A stretch of 64,000 nt of DNA from Epiperipatus broadwayi. Taxonomy: Eukaryota > Onychophora > Udeonychophora > Euonychophora > Peripatidae. Where the stretch lies: assembly GCA_028023455.1 (NCBI GenBank), contig JAQFVV010006271.1:60001-124000 (forward strand), in the 5' to 3' direction. Numbering within the stretch: position 1 is the first letter of the stretch; every line of letters begins with the position of its first letter. Shown in pieces: positions 34,901 to 47,901 of this stretch. Both the position numbers and the translations under genes were made by a program. Below the pieces are notes generated by a model that was not told the DNA's origin, did no database searches, and saw only the letters and a list, made by a program, of their open reading frames with translations.

Positions 34901-37562
34901 CGAAGACACAGTCTTACCACCTAGAAAAAGAAAAACACACCAAAGACAAATGATTCCCTCCATGGAATCTAACTAAATAAACTATATAAAATATTTTGGA
35001 ACACTGTCTTCTTGTGGCAAATACATATAATAATAATGGGATATCATTTCCATCCCATAAACATCATAAATAGTATACTATTTGATAAATCTAGAGCTAT
35101 AAAGCATAACTATTTCTCACAATGGCAAGATACAAATTTATCCCTAATGATAAAGATTAATAGCTTGTATCATCATTCAAATCCACACATTAAATAATAT
35201 CCGAAACCCACAGGAAAGTATTAGTCAAAACGACTATAAACACATTAAAATAGCATAGTAAATATTTCCATAAGATAAGGAATACACACACGAACAATGA
35301 GCACAATAAATATTTATGAAATTAAGTGGACAGATTGATGCAATAGATATTATTAAATGGTTAATGAAATAAATTTGTTCTCAGAACATTCAAAATTTAA
35401 TTTCTGCTACGAATGATATTAAGACAATTATTAAAACTTCTGATAAACACACCTGTAATAATTATTTGTCTTAAATTATAAAGAATAGGCAATTTTAAAT
35501 TAAAACCCTTTGCCAATATATTTAAAATTCCATGTGTGTAATAAAATCTCTACACACTTTATTGTAAACTCCTTGAGACAATTTCAGATGGTAAAGTAAG
35601 ATACATTGACATGTAAAATAAAGCATAAAATATATAACTATTATATTACCTTTTTAAAAAAAAAAAATAAAAATTACAATAATAATGATGATGATGATAA
35701 ATTCAGTTCATTAGTAAAGTTTCCTCAACAGTAGGCAAATAATTTACGGTGTGAGATCCCACATCTTTAGTTATGAGGATAATATCCATGCATTAGTTAT
35801 TTTCAAACCAATATATTTACTTATTTATTTATTTTTTGTATAAAAAACAACAAAGCAGCTACAACTTCACTATGATGGAAGACAAGCACACAAATACAAT
35901 ATAGATATACTACATTAAACATGAACAGATATGGATCCATTATATGACACAATTTAATATTAACTAGCTAGTTTTAAAATATGACAATTATGTACAATTA
36001 TTATTAACTGTAAAATTTTAGTAGTTATCCGCGGTTTTCACTGGAAAATATTTTATTAATAGTTTTCTGCTTTTTCTGGAGAAGCAGGTGATAAAAAAAT
36101 ATTGCCGCCATAAAATAAAATGATATGCCAATTTTCATTAATAAATTTTTAATTTTCAGAAAACAATATTCAATTTCTCTATGTTTTTTTTTTATCATTT
36201 AGACAATTTGTTAATTTTTTTTAAAAGTTAATAATTAAGATCAAAACATTTATTTAAATTATTTCAATTTTGAACAGACTTAATATTTTTATTATTATTT
36301 TTTTTAACTTGGTCTTAAATTTACTGTCATTAAGACTGCAATTTATTAGCATAAAACGATTGTCTATCATTTTCCATATGATCTCAGTTAAGATTACCAT
36401 TTTCATTTGTTGAAAATTTGTAGAGTTAAATGTTAAATTAGAAGTATTATTTAGGTACATTATATTATGAAATTTAGACCGTTTAGTTAAAAGAAAGCAT
36501 AAAACTTAATACCTTAATTTATCTTTCAGCAATCCATTAACGTGAAGACTTTAAAGAAAAAATATAGTTTATACTTGTTTTAAAAACAAAAGGCAAACAA
36601 TAAAAGTTACACTGTTTTTTTTCTTATTATTATTAGGACAACCTCCATGATAAAACTAAAAAAAAATCCAATCAGTTCCCCACTCTTTTCTTCAATATCA
36701 AAAAAAAAACAATATCACATGTCAGCATTCTGTGTTTCAATTTTAAGGTTAATAATAAATCAACTACTTAACATGAATAAAGTTTTTTTATTTTTTTAAA
36801 AAAAATAATAAACAGAAAATACGTGTAATAATTCACTGATTTTCATATTTTGATTGCTGTTTCTATCAGAAGTTAAGAATAATAAATATTTTATTTGCCA
36901 AGTTTTATTATCTATTTTACTTTTAAAAGTTAATAAATAAATTGAATATTTTAATAAATAAAATTAAAGATCTAAAAAGTCAACATATACACCCATGCAT
37001 GCACGCACACCTAAGAGTGTAAAGCTAATCTTATTTAAGGCAAGCTTCTTTTAATAATCCACTTCAACTTTAAATAACTAAATGCTATTGAATTATTTTA
37101 AGACTTAACTGAAGTATAAATTATGAAGGTGATTAAATGAAATAATTTAACTAACTCATTCAATTTAGTAACCCAATAAATTTTCAACACTAAAAATTAA
37201 AATATTCATTCAGCTAGCTTTCTTTCTTTCTTTCTTTTCACTTTTATAAAATGTTTACATTATGAACGCACACTTTATTAAGTTTTAATTACATATGAAT
37301 AGCAGTTATATATTTTTTAATTATCTTTTATTAGATAGCTATTTAACTATAAATATATGAGATATTGCTTATTAAGTGAGACCATTTTATCTACATATTA
37401 AACGATATAGTTCTATGTCTCTAGTTATTAATTGTATTTTATTTTTATTTTATTTTTATGGCTAAGTATTATATGCTGCACTGTTAAAAAAAATTTAATA
37501 AAAGCAGAGGGTATATCATATATATATATATTGAAGTGGTCATATATATGTGTGTGTGCTTC

Positions 37563-37594
<32 letters not shown>

Positions 37595-40252
37595 CATAAA
37601 GTTATAATACTAAGGCATTTTAAAAAATTAATGTATAAAAAAAATTAATTTTATTACAAAATTTAATTTTGTTACAAAATTCAATGTTATGTGGAAGTAA
37701 GGGGAGATTCAAATCAGCAAAAGAAATGTAACTAATTCATTAAAATCAACTGATGATCAGAAGGATGCATGAATTAAAATCTAAATTTATATTTTAGTGT
37801 ACAATTGTCATTACAGTAAAAGAGTGACAAGAAATGTGTAATAAATGTGCAGAGATTAGATAAAACCAAAGGTATTCAGAATTTATTTAAGAAAAATGCA
37901 ATTAGTAAAATTTTAGTATTAATCTAAATTGAGACTGCAATCAGTAAGATTTTTTTAGATAAAGAAAAGAATTTTCTCTAAGTTTTAAAATTAATTAATC
38001 AATTTAGAAAACATCCAGATGCCTTTGTTTGAGGGATATATATATATATATATGGGAAGAAAAAAAGGAGTTTTGACTTCTTGTAAAGTTTTTTGTACAA
38101 ATTTTTAAGCTATTATAGATTATGTCATGCTATGACCAGTGAGTAGAGCATGTCAATTTCTCTGACCATCTCCAATGTTCAAGAGTATGAAATCTCCATG
38201 GTACTTATAGAATGCAATACTGCTAAATTACCTGCCTACAATTGTTGACCCAAATTGCTGACATGCTATGGCATCACAATCAAAAGAAAGCCCCCAATAT
38301 ACCATGTCACTGAGTGACTAGCTAGCCAATATCCAAGAACACTATTACAGAAGACTTTATGTACTATACCGGGAAGTTAGCATAGTGTTTTACTGTCTAA
38401 AACCTCTCTAATATTCTGCTTTCCTTGCTTAAATAATTTATTTATTAATCTTTCTTTTGAAATCTATTTTCTTTAGTATTATATAAAATATTCTTAAAAT
38501 GTTATTAACATATGTTTTACTTATTGTATTATAAAACATCTTTAATTAATTTGATATTTAAGGAGAGATAGAAACATGTAAGATATTTAATCCTTTTTAA
38601 ATATGCTAGACTTATTATTTAAGAATCAGATGGAGGTAAATTTAGTAAATAAATATTCAGTGATTAAAATATTTAAAATATTTAATGTCATCTAAAAGAA
38701 GTCCATTAATTCTGTCAAATTAAAACATGTAAATCTCTTCTCTCATTGATTCTAATTTGTTTGTGTTTTTTTTACATTTTATTTGCAATTTTAAACTTGT
38801 CTATTTAAAATTGTTTCTTTCAAAAAATGACATTTAACAATTAATGCAATTATGAATGGTTTATAAACAACTTTCAATTTTAAAATTAAAATCGAGTATT
38901 AAGAAATTAAAGTTAAAACTTCATTTTAAAAAAGAGATAAAGATATATGTATACTACAGAAAAGTTTTTTTAATTCTATAAACCTTGCATTATAATTAAT
39001 GAAATATATATGTATACTGCAGATACACTATTTTCAATTTTATAAAACTTATGTTATAAATAATGAACTATATGATGCAATAATTTAATTCTATAAAACT
39101 TTTGATACAATTTACTTTAATATATTATCATTGTAGGCTGTCGTATCAATATTTCCTTATATCTGTAAGACCCATGGGGCAGATCTCCAATTAAGCAGAG
39201 AATAATTTTATTGGAAAATATTTTAATAATTGCATAGGCTCTGATTTGGCTTATATAATAGATGTCCACATAGTGTAAACTTATGACATGGCTGATCACA
39301 TTTTATTTATATATATCTTTAATTTTAAGGCCAATTATTTGTTATTCTATATAAATTGGCATTTCAGCAGATGCACATTCCTGCTTTGGAAAAAATAGAA
39401 TAACTAGGTCCCTTTTGAATATGATTCATATAAATGCATGAATATTCCTTTCTATGGACCTTTGTTTTGTATCACCAATTGGGCAGTGGATCATTCCTGC
39501 TGTGTTAGTGAGATTTATTAATGATTATGGAGAAGATGCTTATTTCTTCCTGCAGTGATCCATTTATTTCATAGAGACTTGGATATGGCTTCTCAGAGGC
39601 AAGTATATTCTAGTCTACCTCATCATTGGATTGTTTATTACTATAGCAACCCAGTACTGCCTTCCTTCTTTGTGTATGTTAAAGCCTGGTGTTTAAGCAT
39701 TGGTGGGTTGTGATCATGAGAATTAGGCAATCATCTATTTTTATCATATTTACTAGAGAATTAACTCTCTTTTAAAACTGTTTGACTTAGAATATGTACC
39801 TGCTTGAGGGATAACTGCCCCAAAGATGAAAATAGATGCATTGTCTGAGGTCCATTATTTTTATATATGATATGCATGAAACATTCTACACATGTAATCA
39901 CAAATTAAATGTAATTTAATTTGCATTATCTTCACTGAGTTATTTATTTTATTTATTTCTTTGTTTATAATGTATCACTAATAAAGTTATTGTATCTTAT
40001 ATATACATTGCATTAGATGTCTTTTTTGCCATAGGGAAGTCATATAGTTACAATAGAATTCTAAGAGTCTCTCTCCCCCTGATCACTGAGCTAATTAAAA
40101 TGAAATATTATGGGGGTTGGAATGAGTTGTGGTCGTATAAGTTAACCTAGTAGTGATTTTGCTGTTGTCTGCTCATTCCGACTATTACAATATATAATGA
40201 AAACAATAGTCTACTGACAATACAATTATAAGAAAGTGATGATCACTTTCAA
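31992..40252. other. Long AT-rich stretch without recognisable gene
   Basis: I read both strands and saw no coding frame with family character and no intact mobile element. It contains short TA runs (32699-32714, 37518-37590, 38037-38054) and CTTT repeats near 37220. Slightly less AT-rich islands at 34770-34980 and 38100-38400 could not be assigned. Confidence 0.45.
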
Positions 40253-40793
40253 ATTTAATTCTCTTTATGTATTAAGAAGATTATCTGGAACAATTACAGC
40301 AGGAGTGTGAGAATAAATTAATCTATCCAATAATTTATTGTGACTTATTTATTAAACAGATTGGTTTTTATTTAACAAAGTAAACAAATTTGTTCTCATT
40401 TTAAACTTTAAAATAACATTTAAATGATAAATATGTAATAATAAAATAAGAATATATAACATTAAATCGTTTGCTTGAACATTAAATATTGTTATAGTAA
40501 ATGAGACAACCCCTATTAGTCATCCATCAATATGACAATAAAGTTGAGGCAACTTTCTAATTTAATATAATAGCATTTACAATTTAAACAACCTATTTAG
40601 TTATATATTTTCACTTTATGATTGTTTTCATTATATATTTACCACTTAAATATTTACTACAAAAATTGAAATAAGAAAAAAAAAGTTTACTTTGTTAAAT
40701 AAAAATACATCTGTTTAATAAATTATTAGATTATTTATTCTCACATCTTCTGTAATTATTCAAGACAAACTTTTTAATACATAAAAAGAATTA
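40253..40793. repeat. Fold-back inverted repeat, about 540 bases
   Basis: The left arm starts near 40253 (word 'tttatgtattaa', then 'gtgagaataaat', 'atttattaaacagat', 'tttatttaacaaagtaaac'). It is matched by the reverse complement of the right arm ending near 40793, with many substitutions. The centre is near 40520. No coding sequence is present. It could be a fold-back DNA transposon or a local inverted duplication; no target duplication was identified. Confidence 0.6.
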
Positions 40794-41588
40794 AAAGTGG
40801 CTGCTACATTTTTATTGTTATATGTCTAACAGAGATATGTCTTGTTTACCAAACAGCATTTATTATTTAAATGAATTGTTTAATGTTATATATATATAAT
40901 CATGAGCGCACATTAAGATTATGGATGATATTAATAGGGAGTCTTTCTTTACTGACAGATGAACACAGACAAGGATACAGTGTGGAAGCAAATAGTACAT
41001 TTATTGCATTCAAAATACATTTCATTTAAATAAATAATTATTATATTGTAACCGGACTCCTGTACAACCCCTTTATTACCTCAGTTGTAACAATTTCCTG
41101 ATGAGCATATTGTAGGAAGGAACCATTGATTGGCTTTCAACAATACAGACATCATCCCCCTTACAGAAACATTTCCTGCTCATCAGAAGATGTAGCACCA
41201 TAGAGACTGGAACACTTTAAAATTTCTGTGGTTGGTTTCCCAAATAGCACCACTAGAGTTCCATCTCACTACAATCTGACTTACCTAGGTCTAGTTATGC
41301 CAGACATAGCTCAGGAGGCATGAAATTTTCATGAACAAGTGCAATGAATAACAAGTGATGCAAAAAAAAATGGAACTGAACAACTGAAATTAATTTTAAG
41401 TAACAACAGTTTTATTAACAATGATAATGATAATTCCTTCCAATAAAGTTCATCCTTCATTTTAATTGAAGGCTCATTTTAATCTATCTTGGGTGAAGAA
41501 TTCAAAGGGGCTTTTATCAAGTAGACATCTACCATTACTGCATGAACATTTTTAACTATTTGTTCTATATCTGTATATCCTTTTTAGG

Positions 41589-41870
41589 TAGATAAATAGG
41601 TAAGATGAGCAATTTCAGATTTGTAAAGCTTCTATAATTCAGTCAAGTATGAATGTGTATTTATACACATAAGTCTCATTATTTTATTTATACACAATCA
41701 ATATGCATGTTAGCATTTGTAATTCATATAGTACTTCATTAACTTTAAAGTTATCACAGATAAGTAAACAGGTAATGTAAGCAATTCTGAGTTTGTGGAC
41801 TATTCATAATCCAGTCAAGTATAAATGTGCATTTATGTGCATAAGTTTAATTATTTTATTCATTTACGGT
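41589..41870 (+). repeat. Diverged tandem duplication, about 180-base unit
   Basis: Two units share 'gataaataggtaa', 'cagtcaagtat' and 'tttaattattttatt' words, starting near 41589 and 41760. They are moderately diverged and non-coding. Confidence 0.55.
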
Positions 41871-42227
41871 CCATTGGGTCTCTTGGTATACTACAATATG
41901 AATTAAAGAATGCAAGTTCTTTAACAATTTACATCTTTAGTTATTTAATTAATTCACAGAGAGGAGCACAATATATGAAGACAACAGATAATAATGAAGA
42001 TAACTGATAGCATTCTATTTAATTCAGAGTTTCACTTAATTCTGATCTATAGTCTTTAATGTAGTTGTCACATGTAACATGACTTAAATTAACTCATGTA
42101 GGAAGATATTCTTTACAGAAAAGAGCATTTCTATTACTCCAGTTAATTTTAGGTGAGTCAAAACATAATAAATATATTTCTATTCATTGTTATCCAAATC
42201 CAGGTTTGAATCCATAATATAAGCACA

Positions 42228-42530
42228 TTTATATCCATTGGTTATTCAGGTAAAATATAAGAGTATGTATTTCCATCTGTCCAGATATCACTTCATCTTG
42301 CAAATGCATTTATTTGCTATTCACATATTTTTATCCAGTTTTGTCATTAATTCACATTTATATCCATTGGTTATTCAGGTAAAATATAAGTGTATGTATT
42401 TCCATTGGTTATTCAGGTAAAATATAAGTGTATGTATTTCCATTGGTTATTCAGGTAAAATATAAGTGTATGTATTTCCATCTGTCCAGATATCAGTTCA
42501 TCTTGCAAATGCATTTATTTGGTATTTCCG
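42228..42530 (+). repeat. Tandem repeat with 38-base core
   Basis: The unit containing 'tccattggttattcagg' and 'taaaatataagtgtatg' occurs at about 42233, 42365, 42403 and 42441; the last three are head to tail with a 38-base period. The 'ccatctgtccagatatca' segment follows both the first and last unit, so an approximately 210-base block was duplicated as well. Confidence 0.8.
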
Positions 42531-42539
42531 ATGTCACAA

Positions 42540-45500
42540 GACATATATATAACCTATACACATCAATAACTCTAGGTATATGATTGTACATTTAACCATG
42601 ACACATTGTTTTGGTATTCTTACATCTCAACTCATATATATATAACATGTTTTAATTTTATGTTTATATTCCTTTTCTCAGAGTTTTTAAATAATAAATA
42701 AAAAAAATTTTAAAAAGATGATTTTTTTAATCTTTAAACTTATTTAAGTATGTGTTTCATTATATGCATATAACCATTAACTTTTATTGACGTACTAATT
42801 CATATTTAAATGTTTGAATTTATTCATAATATAGTATAAATTTACTAAATACATTCATTTTGTATATTTTCTAATTTTATCTGGGTTATAAACACGTTAT
42901 TATAATTTAGTTGGTTATAGTTATATGGAATAGCTTAGCATTTCTAATTCTTCCAGGTATACTTATTTCTATATCAGCAATATAAATAGTGATAAGTATT
43001 CATTTTTATTTTATTCTAATTCAGATGTATCTGCATATAAGAAGTTAATCATTTATGATTTACCTTATTAAAAATGCCTTTTGATTATAGATATTTAAGA
43101 CATTTACATATTTATAATTTATCACCAATAAAATGTATTTTTATATAGCTATAATTATTCATAATTTATTTTAAGAAGGACGTTTTTTTTTTTGTTTTGT
43201 TTTTATAAACACATATAAGTATTGAATATTTCATGAAATTGTTACTTTCATTTTATCCAGTTTGTTCCTTCACTTCAGGTTACTACTGTATTTCAAAAAG
43301 AGGTCAGTTTATTTGAATTGAATGGCATTATTTACTTTTCATGATGTTCAGTTAGGTGGGTCTTGAAGGTTCATGGCTATGGACAAAGAGATGAAACTAT
43401 CATGATTAGCCCTCCATATTTATGATTTTCTTATTAATACTTTCTTTTTTCATCATTAGCAATGTGTTTGTCAATATTGTATTCCAAGATGACTAAAATC
43501 ACTTGTCAACTAAACAGTTAAGCAACACTTAGAAAAAAATTTTTAACTTTTTAACTCTTTCACTTTTCTTACTTTTAACTCCTTTTAAAATCTAAAACAA
43601 AATCTCCTCTGAACTTCAAACTCAACTATTTATACCCTGATCTCTGGATTGATTCAGCAGCATTTCCACTATATCTGATTTGTTACACAGCTTTTATTTA
43701 AGCCTGAGTGCTTTTCTCTTCTTAAGGACTGGGCCACTACTTTTAGTGGGACAGATAAGGAATCATGAGGATTAAGCCATCTTTTTCAATTTGATAACTT
43801 TGCCTCAAGCGAATATTATATTTTGTACAACAACATCATTTCAAAAATTAAAATGTACTATTTTTAATAAATGCCAGCTTTAAGTAAATACTTAGAGATG
43901 TATTTATATCATAATTTAAAATTATAAAATCAATAATGAAGGTTTATCTTTTTTTTCTCAATTATAGAAAATAATGATTTTCTTTTAACTTTAAGCTTTT
44001 TCCTTTATTTTTTTTTTAAAAAATAGGATCAACTTCTTTCACATACATCTGCCTATTTTATTAGGGGGAAGGGTAAAATACATCTTAATACATGTGGAAC
44101 AGAGTTTCTGTTTCAATATATATATATATCAGGAAGGGTCAAACTTTTAGACATTGGGGATGACTTTTTTTGTGAAAGTATACCTGAGGTCAACTAAGTT
44201 TTTTTTCAGGTCTTTGAACCAGAAACCAGAAATAAAATGTTATTTTTGCCAAACAAAAACTGAAATGGGTAAAAATAACGGTTCAAAATCCTGTTTTTTT
44301 TTTAGAATGTACTTATGAATTGGTATTTTTTTTATAAAGGCTTTTTACATACTCACAAATACTGGTGACATTTTTAGAAGATACTTATGAACTGGTGATT
44401 TTTTTTATAAGATATGAAGTGCCAAAAACATTTTACTATGAGTAAATTACTTCAGCTTTCTCTAGTATTACAATTTGTCCATGTCACTTAATAAAATATT
44501 TATTAAATTACTTATAAATAATTATTTTCTAGAGCTAGTCCTGAATTTTAAAAAAAATTCAAGAAACTATACAGAAAAAAAACCAGAATTATTATTTTAA
44601 AATTGTATTAAAATAAATTAAATGCAAATTTTACAAAAAAAAATAATTACAAAGTAAAAAAAATTTTTTTTTGTTTTATTTTGATGACACTTGGCATTGC
44701 ACAGTTTTAGCAAGTTTCTCAAAATTTGGCTTATATGAACTTAAACTAATTCTTAAACATGATTCGAAATGTAGATCCGATAGGTGTGGCCTAAGTTTTA
44801 AAATCAGCTCATTAAAATTCTTCTTTCTCTAGGACAAGTTATTTTCCTTTCACCTCAGGAAAATGGCAATTAAATATTTTTAAGAATTTTAATTCTAACA
44901 TTACACAAAAATAATTTAATTCTTTTCAACTTTTTCCAACCTGCAATTATTTTTGAGACATGCAACAGGTGTTATTTCAAATTTAACTATTTTTAAATGA
45001 GAATAATTTTGAATTTTTACTTTTTTTATTTTTTATATTCAAATTAGCTTCTGAATTTATCACCATAATTTGTCAATGTTCACGTCAGCTTCATGATCAA
45101 CTTCCAAAAATCGTGCGGTTGACTGATTGACTCAGTAGATGTCTTGGCCACCCCTGACATATATGATGACTGAATTTGAATTTACTCAGAATAATAATAT
45201 TATAAAGTGAATATTAAATATGTCTATATTGTGTAAATATTTTTTAAGTATTTAAAAATCTTTTATACAAATAGTACATATATTTTCTCAATGTATATGT
45301 GTGTTTAATGTATATAATGATTTTCATTTGCATGCCATGGTTAAATAAAATATTCTGTTTTTACTATATCTCTATTTCAATTATTTTCTAAAATCAAACA
45401 TATCTCAGGGTTCAAACTATGTATGTATGAAATCAAATATGAAAGTAAATAAATAGATAAAATTTTAACTAAATATATGTATATATATAGAAAGTCAAAT

Positions 45501-47331
45501 TTAATAAATAATAAACTTATAAATTTATTGACACAAATAATGAATTATTTTTAATAATTGCAAAGAACAATTATGAAAAAAAAAAATTACAATCTTATCT
45601 ACTTTTTTTTTTCTAAAGAAAATTAAATAACTATAAACAACTATTCTGTATATATGTATACGTGAATATTTAATATATGACATAAGTGTGGATTTACATT
45701 AATACAATTTGATAAATCAGATTGTTTTACTATATCCATATAAACTGCTTAAATTTGGGTGAATTTATAACTTTAACATAAATTATTAAATATGTTTTGA
45801 AAAGTTTATTTAAATGAACTAATTATTAGCCTTAACTCACTAAGCGTATGAGTACATAAATTTCTAACTAAAGTATAATTGTAAATAACTACTATAAATA
45901 ATTTTCCTCAAAGAACTGTAGTATTATAATGGCAGACCTTTGCCCTAACAACACAAACACTGTATATCCTATGCTTATAAACATTTATAAAATGAATAAA
46001 TTCTTTTAAATCTTTAAAACACACCATTCCATATAATAAACATTATTTCGAAATTAATAAATAAATTAATAGTCAACTTATTAAAAAAAAAGTTAAATGA
46101 CAATCAAACTTTTTAAATAATCATTTATACATACATTTATTAAGATATACATACATACATAATGCAATATAATAAATTAAAGCAATAAGCAGTAGATTTA
46201 ACAGTATTAACTATTGCTGACATAAGCATTTACACGACTTAAATTTCAAATATCCCTTGAGTGAATCCTTAAAAGAAAAATATTTAAATTTAAATTGCAT
46301 TTAAGAAAATCTTTCTTTTAGTTGAAAAGCAACGCAGTCAACACTTATGCATACAGGGTAGCCAATATATGCCTTTACGACAATTAAATTATAAAAGTAA
46401 CTATATTTAAAATCAGGGTATAAGTAATTTCTATATTGCTGCTAGCATAGCTGAATGCAAAACGAATATAATTCATATACGTTATACTTGTTTATGCATA
46501 CACGGGTGGAATATTAAAAGCTCAATACTGTCAATAACATAGTATACCTGAAAATACTTGAAGAAGGCTGAATGTTTTCACACATATATATGCATTAAAT
46601 GTGTTTACAGAAAAATACATATTAACTAAAATATAAAGGCAAATGGATGGACATTACTAAATTAATATTTTATTACATGACTTGGAAAAGCTGCAAAAGC
46701 TTCAATCTGTTATCTGGATGTGTTTAATAAAATTTAAGAACAACAGAAACCATCAATATAATTGCGACTATTGATATCTGCAACGTGCAGAATAGGAATA
46801 AATGAAAACAAGGTATGGATTATAAATATGCACTGACTAACTTATACAGATAAATATACATACTCTAACTAAAGGAATATGAAATCCAATATAAAAATAA
46901 TTGCAAGGCAATGCCAAGATATAGGAATTAAAATTACATTCATTCACCAACAACTCCAAATAATACACTCATCTACATACACAACCCTGTGTGCACAATA
47001 ACGCAGCACTTTAATAATATTCGAATATAAATTCTGAGAACTCTTAAAATTCTGTAATTAGAATTTTTTTTTCATCTAGCTATTTGTTTGTGCCATTTTT
47101 CATTCTAAAATGGATACTATCATAAATATAGCCAATATAAAAACAATCACAGTAATAAATTAATAATACATAGGCAATAATTACAATAAAATAATAATAG
47201 TAATATCAATACTTTAAACACACTGCACTTATAAGACTCCATTTTAATAGAGTTTGGGGTTTTATAAGTTTTTTCATTTAAATAAAATGAAAATAACTTT
47301 CCAAACATATGAATCTAAGCATTCTTTACAA
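42540..47331. other. AT-rich stretch without recognisable gene
   Basis: No coding frame or matched repeat was found on either strand. It contains homopolymer runs and short TA tracts only. The less AT-rich islands at 43260-43780 and 45050-45180 were read and not assigned. Confidence 0.45.
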
Positions 47332-47901
47332 AAAACTATGAGAATGAAATTGAAAACACAAAAAATATTTTCAATCTAAGCTCAATAGCTTATATAGTCA
47401 TATGGGTCTGAACTCAGTTCAGCACCCATACATTTTGGTGTCTTTGGCTCTTTTACAACCATAGCCACCACTATCCTATTAGGCAGGATTGGTGTTAAAC
47501 CATTAAGCATCACATGATCACATTTCTTATACTAGCACATTAATTGTTGATAAACAGAGCAAAACTCTCCATACAGTATTGCCACCTGTGCTAAACAGAG
47601 TAATCAATGGATGCCAGAAGGCTTGTGCATAAAATCCCTATCTAATGCCTACTCATCCAATATCCCCAGACTAGTTTCTGGCTTGTGGCCTTCGTCAGTG
47701 AGGAGCTTTGGATCTGAGAGCACTGCATCTAGATCTTAGGATCTAATGCAACCCTCTAGCAACCACCTTTTATTTCCACTTAACTACAAAACTATGAGAA
47801 TGAAATTGAAAACACAAAAAATATTTTCAATCTAAGCTCAATAGCTTATATAGTCATATGGGTCTGAACTCAGTTCAACACCCATACATTTTGGTGTCTT
47901 T
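47332..47901 (-). repeat. Hammerhead-bearing tandem repeat (retrozyme-like), one full and one partial monomer
   Basis: Bases 47332-47444 and 47788-47901 are nearly identical direct repeats (one or two differences over about 110 bases), giving a period of 456 bases. The single hammerhead is on the minus strand at 47664-47702. The near identity of the repeats suggests a younger array than those at 1-735 and 24598-25325. It is non-coding. On the minus strand the monomer runs hammerhead, then a region shared with 31365-31575, then the part shared with 24598-25325. Confidence 0.65.
47664..47702 (-). ncRNA. Type I hammerhead ribozyme, best preserved
   Basis: On the minus strand CTGACGA (47698-47692) and GAAA (47678-47675) match the CUGANGA and GAAA boxes exactly. 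Helix II is GGC/GCC plus an adjoining A-A mismatch, with loop CACAA. Helix III is the palindrome ACTAGT, followed by C at the cleavage site (after 47669). Helix I is CTCA (47702-47699) paired with TGGG (47668-47665). No invariant position is mutated. The extremely short, self-complementary helix III suggests that two copies pair in trans. Confidence 0.78.

Noticed and set aside
41095-41186. CTGATGAGC at 41099 and its reverse at 41174 as hammerhead cores
   Set aside because: The distance to any GAAA is wrong: either no GAAA follows or helix II would have no room.
42228-42530. Regularly spaced direct repeats considered as a CRISPR-like array
   Set aside because: The last units are head to tail without spacers and the sequence context is eukaryotic; it is a simple tandem repeat.
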